DNA from: Stichopus chloronotus
Taxonomy: Eukaryota > Echinodermata > Holothuroidea > Aspidochirotida > Stichopodidae
Length of the DNA stretch: 64,000 nucleotides
NCBI GenBank assembly: GCA_021234535.1
Contig: CM037843.1
Coordinates: 8,182,979 to 8,246,978 of the forward strand
Reading direction: 5' to 3'
Below the pieces are notes generated by a model that saw only the letters and a program-made list of their open reading frames with translations, searched no databases and was not told the origin of the DNA. Below, piece after piece: positions 60,721-64,000 of this stretch. A program made the position numbers and the translations under genes. Positions within the stretch are counted from its first letter, which is position 1. Each line of letters opens with the position of its first letter.

Positions 60721-62107
60721 TTCAGTTGCATGAACCTAACCTTAAAATATAGATCTCATGTCTACAATTTCTCAATTACTGACAAAACAATTTAATAGTC
60801 TGTGAAAAATGATGCAATGCCGAGATGCGCATTCAAAGAAACGTTTGCCTCTACAAACCACTCAGATAGTAGAAAATGGCCCTTCCTGGTTGTTTTACAT
60901 ACATGCATACATACATGCTCCCAACCCTAAATTCCACCCCTGCCTTGGTAGACCTGCCGCATAAATTGAGGGAATTACTATTGAACGATATCGCGGGGGA
61001 AAAAAGCGAAAATGAGATCAAGCAGGGTCGCCCTATTCGCCCAACTTTCCGTGGCTATGTCTATGCGCCTGGGTATTTGTGGCGAAGACCTAAAAAAAAA
61101 AATACCACAATATGGCCAAGGTGAGGGGGAAGGGACGGTCGCCTCTTTCGCCCCCTCCTTGGCTACGGGCCTGAGTAGACACTCTTTGGTGATCGTAGCG
61201 GCTTGAGCAGGGCTTAAAATGTACCGACTGCACCCAACTCAATTGCACATATTTAATCGGGCCCGGCGACGGCTTACGACACAACTGAACTCTAGTCGTG
61301 GAACCGGTCACACGACCACAGCAGACGTGATGGGTGGTCACCGTCGTGTCGCAGGTTGTTGTGGCAGTGTGTCCCGGGCTTTGTGTTGTATCTATAGTTC
61401 AAATATCCACAGCCACAATGACATAACCATGCATGCGCGTTTTTGAGCTTATTATCACATCACCCCACTTAGTACATGTGGGGATGAGATATTGTGGTCA
61501 GTTTGGGCCTATATATATGACATAAGTGGAAAGGTTTTATCTTCCTGCCAAAAGTGATCGGAAATTCAGCCTCAGTATGTAAAGATAAAAAATACATCAT
61601 AGCTGTTGGGGTGGGTCTTTCGAACACTCCGACCCCCTCTGGCTACGGGCCTGATTATAGTTTATCTTAGACTGCATGTCTAACTTGGTTGTTAATTTGT
61701 GTACATGGTAGGTTTTAAAATCCTGCAATTGAGCAATTTAGCGGCCGAGCAATAAATGTTGCAATATGTTCCACATAACTCAGTTGGGACAATAAATGGT
61801 ATTAGAGCCCTTACATATGACAATAATTTCTTATGAACCATTAACCTCTTCTCACAGTATCTTTTTAAATACGCCTCTCACAGGCTGAGTAGACTAGAGC
61901 TGAGCAAATATTTCAAAAGTTGAAAGGAATTAAGCCAAGCAAATGGTGGTGGAAGGGGGAGACAAACTGTTGGGCATGTGTATTAAAGCTGTAAAATTGC
62001 AGGGGATGATGGGTGACTAGGCGGCCAGAGGTTATCTTAATTAAGCACTGTGAAAGTACTAAAAACTTCCCTATTAATGAAGGGTAAAGGTTGAGCTTAG
62101 GCCCCTA

Positions 62108-62320
62108 ACCCTGGTTGTTTTATACAAGGAAATTCTCTCAAAAGTTTTGATGTCTTTCAATTAAAAATGATGCAGCACTTCTCTGTTGAATAATAAGAAT
62201 TCCTGGAATCCAGGAACACAACCCTGGTTGTGGATAAAGGAATTCTCTCAAAATTTTTGATGTCTTCGATTAAAGATGATGCAGCACTTCCCTGTTGAAA
62301 AATTAGAATCCCTGTTTTCA
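62108..62320. repeat. 113-bp tandem repeat, two copies
   Basis: The block ACCCTGGTTGT ... GATGCAGCACTTC starts at 62108 and again at 62221, with several substitutions and small gaps. Confidence 0.85.
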
Positions 62321-62447
62321 TTTTACACATGTTCTGTCTACTCTTTTACTGTTTACAACTATACGAGATGAGTATATGACAATGATGCATGATTAAAAAT
62401 AACAACAACAAAATGCAAACTTAGTACAAGGAAATATGAATATGAGG

Positions 62448-63540
62448 CTGGCGTCAAACTGTAGCACTGCCACGGTGCCACAGTCTGGCAATGACAGCTG
62501 GTTTGCTCACATCACTGTTATGTGCGTGCATGTCATATGGACGGTATAACAAATCCCCAGTTCCCTGTGATATAATAAGGATTTATCTCCGTTTTCTGTG
62601 TATCACTTCAACTGTGTGTTCTGTGTTCTCTGTACTGCTACACTAGATACAAGAGATAAGAAATAGCATGATAATTTTGTGATATCAAAAGGTTTTTGCA
62701 GGTCGGTAGGGAAGGGGGACATACATACATTTGTGCAAATGTGGAGCTGGCGTCAAATTGTAGCACTTCCACCGTACGACAGTGACAGATGTTTCCTCAC
62801 ATCACTATTGTCTGTGTTAAGATAGCAAATCCCCAGGTCCCTGTAAAATAATAAGGAATTATCCCCGTTTTCAGTGTACAACTTCAACTGTGTGTGCTGT
62901 TCTCTGTACTGCTACACTAGATATGGGAGACAGCATCATCGTTTTGTGATATCAAAAGGGGAAATTTAACCATTTTTGTAGGTCGGTAGGGAAGGGGGAA
63001 CAAATACATTTGCTGCAAATGTGGAGCTGGCATCAAATTTTAGCACTGCCACAGTACCACAGTGACAGCTGTTTGCTCATGCCACCGTTGTCTGTGTCAA
63101 GATAACAAATCCGCAGTTCCCTGTGAAATAATAAGGATTTATCCCCGTTTTCAGTTGACAACTTCAACTGTGTGTTCTCTGTACTGCCACACTAGATTTG
63201 GGAAATTAGCAACAGCATGATCATAGTGTGTGATATCGAAAGGTAAAATTTAATCATTTTCTTAGGTCGGCAGGGAAGGGGCATACATATACTGTATGTT
63301 GGCTGCAAAGGTGGAGCTGGTGTGGAGTGGGAGGAGTAGGAGCCAGGAGAGGATTAATAGCATCATGCACCCGGAAAAGATGTAAAAATATTTTTGTATC
63401 AAATTGTAGTACAGTTAAACTTGTATTAAATTTATACAAAAACATGAATGAACCTGGAATCAGCCTGTGTGGCACTGCCACAATTCCATTTTAATATTGA
63501 ACTCAGTTTGCTCACATTACTGATGTCTGTGTCCTATAGA
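62448..63540. repeat. Tandem repeat with units of about 280-299 bp, four copies
   Basis: The anchor CTGGCGTCAAA (or its variants) lies at 62448, 62747, 63027 and 63317, giving units of 299, 280 and 290 bp. Each unit also has CACTGCCACxGTxCCACAG, CACAT/GCCACC-ACTG, TAATAAGGATTTATCxCCG, CAACTTCAACTGTGTG and GGTCGGTAGGGAAGGGG in that order. The fourth copy is diverged and broken. No coding sense was found. Confidence 0.9.
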
Positions 63541-64000
63541 TACGGCACATATCCCTATGTTGCTGATTGACGTGTGGAACTATGACTAAAAGAGAGTGGC
63601 CAATTACATTGACTCTTGAGACACACATTTAAACGACGCTTATATTGTTGCCTAACTTGTGCTGTTTAGCTTTGTAGGAAGTTCATCACTAGTCTAGGGT
63701 ACAATCCCCTGACTTAAAAGGAAAACTGCAACATGTCGTAATTTAACATGTATAGAAGGATATTTGGATAATCCATTTGCAGGGATATGCAGGCAAAATG
63801 CTGTCAGGTTTCTGCAATAATTTGCTTGTTTCTCTTTTTACTACATCTGTAGCAGATGCGTATTACAATAGGGATGACAATTACAGTGACACTTATCAAT
63901 CAGTAACACCCAAGGAAGAAACAGAAAAAAAAAACACCTTGATTCTCTCAGAAGTTTCAGTAGTTGATCATCACTTAGAGCACCACATAGCTGCACTACA
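63541..64000. other. Unassigned right edge
   Basis: No exon, RNA or repeat recognised up to the window end. Confidence 0.4.

Larger units (their letters stand above)
59283..62107. other. Downstream intron or flank of VIPAS39; repeats only
   Basis: If VIPAS39 goes on to the right, this is intron. It holds a TG/TATG-rich run (59375-59428), AT-rich DNA with repeated AATTAATC-like words (59810-60010), and a GC-richer block (60350-61450) where the phrase CCCGTAGCCA or its complement recurs (60352, 61160, 61640), as in mobile-element tails. No exon with VIPAS39 residues was found. Confidence 0.45.

Overview
The window is AT-rich animal nuclear DNA with introns, many simple repeats and several kinds of retrotransposon debris. 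Its two best landmarks are a multi-exon gene for the VPS33B partner VIPAS39 (SPE-39) and an intronless array of rhodopsin-type GPCRs. With the mix of Tx1-clade, BEL/Pao-like and DIRS-like retroelements, this suggests a marine invertebrate deuterostome. An echinoderm, perhaps a sea cucumber, is my guess, but that is inference and not proven by any marker here.

Layout, left to right. 1-5.6 kb: intergenic, with the 3' end of a LINE at 3.6 kb. 5.6-8.4 kb: exons of a divergent calmodulin-like EF-hand protein. 10.2-11.2 kb: first intronless GPCR, followed by a possible lone exon with a membrane helix. 12-17 kb: microsatellite, minisatellite and unassigned DNA. 17.5-24 kb: minus-strand pieces: an LRR-like relic, a secreted-protein first exon, a jockey/CR1-type LINE relic and DIRS-like gag pieces. 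24.5-33 kb: a tandem repeat, then GPCR 2 and GPCR 3, which sit inside two copies of a roughly 2.1 kb duplicated segment, with a BEL/Pao gag relic between them. 34-40.4 kb: a LINE tail, then a nearly complete but frameshifted Tx1-clade LINE lying between two (ATT)n tracts. 40.4-45.8 kb: a 22-bp minisatellite, a striking array of six 18-bp palindromes at 21-bp spacing, and a hAT transposase tail. 45.8-59.3 kb: VIPAS39 on the plus strand; twelve coding exons join in one frame with no stop, and the last part, about 100 residues, is not visible. 59.3-64 kb: AT-rich DNA and a tandem repeat of roughly 280-299 bp units.

The three GPCRs are paralogues made by local duplication. They share unusual core motifs (NRF in place of DRY, no tryptophan at the TM6 switch position) and differ mainly in the N-terminus, third loop and tail. 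They probably sense related ligands, but no ligand can be read from the sequence. VIPAS39 is an unlinked housekeeping gene for endolysosomal trafficking. I saw no bacterial or viral gene cassette and no CRISPR array; I did not run a tRNA or rRNA search.
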